Shown piece after piece: positions 19,935-21,356 of a stretch of 21,356 bases of DNA. This stretch comes from Streptomyces sp. NRRL S-118. GTDB taxonomy: Bacteria; Actinomycetota; Actinomycetes; Streptomycetales; Streptomycetaceae. The notes under the pieces were generated by a model. The model was not told the DNA's origin, did no database searches, and was given only the letters and a program-made list of their open reading frames with translations. A program made the position numbers and the translations under genes. Position 1 is the stretch's first letter. Each line of letters starts with the position of its first letter. Location: the NCBI RefSeq assembly GCF_000716335.1, contig NZ_KL591015.1, positions 153,077 through 174,432 of the forward strand, read 5' to 3'.

Positions 19935-20231
19935 ATGCCGACGTTTGTTGCGCTGCTGAACTGGACCGACCAGGGAGTCCGCGGCTACAAGGACACCCCG
20001 CAACGCGCCGAAGCCTTCACGGCAGCGGCTCAGAAGCTCGGGGTGAAGGTCCTGAACCTCTTCTGGACCGTCGGCCCGTACGACATCGTGGCTGTCGTGG
20101 AGGCGCCCGACGACGAGACTGCCACCGCAGTACTCCTACAGGTCGGCGCGTTGGGCAACGTCCGTAGCACGACCCTGCGAGCCTTCGGCCGGGAGGAGAT
20201 GGACCGCATCATCGCCAAAGCCACTGGCTGA
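19935..20231 (+). CDS. GYD-domain family protein
   Basis: A 98-residue protein of the GYD family, small ferredoxin-like-fold proteins of unknown function. Typical features are the start MPTFVALLNWTDQGVRGYKDTP, the LFWTVGPYDIVAVVEAPDDE core that carries the family name motif, and RSTTLRAFGREEMDRII at the end. The ATG at 19935 follows AAAGGA at good spacing. The gene stands alone between the integrase remnant and the tRNA-Arg, followed by a strong terminator. It lies inside the element scar, but the family is common on actinomycete chromosomes, so element cargo is not certain. Confidence 0.88.
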   Translation: MPTFVALLNWTDQGVRGYKDTPQRAEAFTAAAQKLGVKVLNLFWTVGPYDIVAVVEAPDDETATAVLLQVGALGNVRSTTLRAFGREEMDRIIAKATG

Positions 20232-20286
20232 GGGACTTCCCCGTCGAGGTTCTGTTGGTGCGAGTGACACGCTCAAGGCGGTACCG

Positions 20287-20319
20287 CCCAAGGCCCCTGG
20301 ACCTGTCCGGGGCCTTGGG
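20287..20319 (+). terminator. Terminator of the GYD-domain gene
   Basis: CCCAAGGCCCC and GGGGCCTTGGG form an 11-bp perfect stem 56 nt after the stop codon. The interior GGAC/GTCC can extend it. Confidence 0.82.
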
Positions 20320-20422
20320 GGACCGGGTATGACCTGCGCTTACGTCCCAAGATCCCGTCCACGCCTCGTCCACAGACCCCGACATACGGCCGCTGCGGGC
20401 GGCACACGGCTGCAGATACGCG

Positions 20423-20462
20423 AAGACCCCGGCCTCAGCGTTTCCGCTGGTGACGGGGTCTT
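20423..20462 (-). terminator. Terminator of the tRNA-Arg gene
   Basis: AAGACCCCG (20423-20431) pairs with CGGGGTCTT (20454-20462), with an inner CAGCG/CGCTG stem and a TTTC loop. It lies 18 nt beyond the tRNA 3' end in the direction of tRNA transcription. The stem is strong in both orientations. Confidence 0.75.
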
Positions 20463-20480
20463 TGGGCACCTCATGCAGGG

Positions 20481-20552
20481 TGCCCCCGGCAGGATTCGAA
20501 CCTGCGCACACGGCTCCGGAGGCCGTTGCTCTATCCCCTGAGCTACGGGGGC
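20481..20552 (-). tRNA. tRNA-Arg(CCG)
   Basis: A complete cloverleaf on the minus strand: acceptor GCCCCCG / CGGGGGC with discriminator A, D arm GCTC-AGGGGATA-GAGC, anticodon arm ACGGC-CTCCGGA-GCCGT with anticodon CCG, and T arm GCAGG-TTCGAAT-CCTGC. CCA is not encoded. Its 3' half served as the integration site of the degenerate element to the left. The gene remains intact. Confidence 0.96.
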
Positions 20553-20680
20553 GTTCGCCGCGCTTGGCGGCGACGGGTAGAACCCTACCAGCTCCGGGGC
20601 GGTGCCTGTGAACAGGTATTTCCGGAGGGCGACACGCGCGCTGTCGCCCGTGCGGGGTGGAAGTGGGGAAAACCCGGACG

Positions 20681-20704
20681 CAGGGCCGGATCGCGACCTA
20701 CTCT
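20681..20704 (+). promoter_or_regulatory. Possible promoter giving a leaderless response-regulator mRNA
   Basis: TACTCT at 20699-20704 fits a TANNNT -10 box and ends 6 nt before the GTG at 20711. A GAC-containing -35 (CGGACG, 20675-20680) lies 18 nt upstream. No ribosome-binding site precedes the GTG. Confidence 0.4.
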
Positions 20705-20710
20705 CGAGTT

Positions 20711-21148
20711 GTGTCAGGCGTCTCCGGCCGGGTGCTCGTCGTGGACGACAACAGAGTCATCCGGCAGCTGATCAGGGTCAATCTCGAGCTTGAGGGCTTC
20801 GAGGTCGTGACTGCGGCCGACGGTGCCGAGTGTCTGGAAGTCGTGCACCGCGTCTGCCCGGATGTCGTCACGCTCGATGTCGTCATGCCGCGCCTCGACG
20901 GACTGCGGACCGCCGCGCGGCTCCGTGAGGATCCCAGAACCGTCCACCTGCCGGTGGCGATCATCAGTGCCTGCACCCAGCAGGAGGTGGACGGCGGTCT
21001 CGCCGCCGGTGTGGACGCCTTCCTCGCGAAGCCCTTCGAGCCCAACGACCTCATCCGGGTCGTGCAGCAGCTCATGCACCAGGAGCCGCCGCAACCGCCC
21101 CTCGACGGCCGGCGCGGCGCCGGGCGGGCCGGCAGCACCTGGAGCTGA
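20711..21148 (+). CDS. Orphan receiver-domain response regulator
   Basis: A 145-residue protein (GTG at 20711) consisting of one CheY-like receiver domain and a short Pro/Arg/Gly-rich tail, with no DNA-binding output domain. Acidic Asp12 and Asp13 (VLVVDDN), phosphoacceptor Asp56 (VTLDVVMPRLDG), Ser87 (IISAC) and Lys107 (FLAKPFE) are all present, so it should be phosphorylatable. No histidine kinase is nearby. Close relatives are conserved single-receiver proteins in Streptomyces. Earlier in-frame starts would add a Thr/Arg-rich leader that does not resemble the family. The promoter spacing suggests a leaderless mRNA. Confidence 0.92.
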   Translation: MSGVSGRVLVVDDNRVIRQLIRVNLELEGFEVVTAADGAECLEVVHRVCPDVVTLDVVMPRLDGLRTAARLREDPRTVHLPVAIISACTQQEVDGGLAAGVDAFLAKPFEPNDLIRVVQQLMHQEPPQPPLDGRRGAGRAGSTWS

Positions 21149-21356
21149 GCCAGAGGACCCGGCACCGCGGAGTCCCGTTTCGTGTCGTCAGGCCGCGCCC
21201 CGGCGCACCCGTCCGCCGCGCCGCCCGCGCCCAGCGCCGCCCGTCCCGACCGGAACCGCCGCCTCTTGCAGCACCTCGCCCCTCCCGGACCGGCGTGCCG
21301 CCACCGCGGGAGCCCGCCCAGCCGCGCCCCGCCCAGCCCTCGCCCCCAGCCCCAGC
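21149..21356. other. Right-hand end, no supported gene
   Basis: The remaining 208 bases after the response regulator are GC-rich and Pro/Arg-coding in most frames. No ribosome-binding site or recognisable protein start is visible. Confidence 0.4.

Larger units (their letters stand above)
19286..20522. mobile_element. Remnant of an integrative element at tRNA-Arg
   Basis: The 41 bp at 19286-19326 repeat the tRNA-Arg 3' half at 20482-20522 in direct orientation with 38 identities. The match runs from the acceptor end to the anticodon stem, as in typical tyrosine-recombinase att sites. Between them lie a truncated integrase end with its terminator and one small intact gene. The T-stem of the left copy is broken by three substitutions, so it is not a functional tRNA. 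The interval is about 1.2 kb, far too small for an active element. Confidence 0.68.

Overview
The window is very GC-rich actinomycete DNA, almost certainly Streptomyces. Evidence is the strong third-position GC, GTG starts, TAGRRT-type -10 boxes, and PptT/PptH and orphan receiver proteins of the Streptomyces type. It is the edge of a nonribosomal peptide synthetase (NRPS) cluster joined to what looks like more conserved chromosome.

Left part (1-13817, all minus strand, one tightly coupled operon read right to left): MFS exporter -> MbtH-like protein -> NRPS-1 (A-T-C-T) -> luciferase-like FMN monooxygenase -> NRPS-2 (C-A-T-E) -> NRPS-3 (C-A..., runs off the left edge). Junctions overlap or abut by 1-10 nt. 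NRPS-1 starts directly with an A domain, so it is a plausible initiation module. Its second module has no A domain. NRPS-2 ends in an epimerase, and the NRPS-3 C domain is of the type that follows an epimerase. The product cannot be named from sequence. A recurrent oddity is low-complexity, partly tandem-repeated insertions inside or between catalytic domains in NRPS-1, NRPS-3 and the monooxygenase.

A short divergent promoter region (about 13830-13921) drives a plus-strand operon: type II thioesterase -> metallophosphoesterase (PptH type) -> Sfp-type phosphopantetheinyl transferase (PptT type), with 1-nt and 4-nt overlaps. Together these three can install, remove and clean up the phosphopantetheine arm on carrier proteins. 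A conserved protein of unknown function follows (16212-16943).

The non-coding stretch 16944-17463 is the most unusual part. It holds two tandem tRNA-like modules in circularly permuted order (T arm, acceptor 3' strand, short loop, acceptor 5' strand, D arm). Each has a full 7-bp acceptor helix, a TTCGANT T loop, and a helix closing the anticodon side. This is the layout of the tRNA-like domain of bacterial YrlA-type Y RNAs; true permuted tRNA genes are the alternative.

The right part holds a small membrane-anchored protein, a PIN-toxin/antitoxin pair on the minus strand, and a decayed integrative element. The element scar consists of a copy of the tRNA-Arg 3' half at 19286-19326, a tyrosine-recombinase C-terminal remnant with a perfect terminator, and the intact tRNA-Arg(CCG) at 20481-20552. 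A GYD-domain protein lies inside that interval. A receiver-only response regulator, probably leaderless, ends the window.
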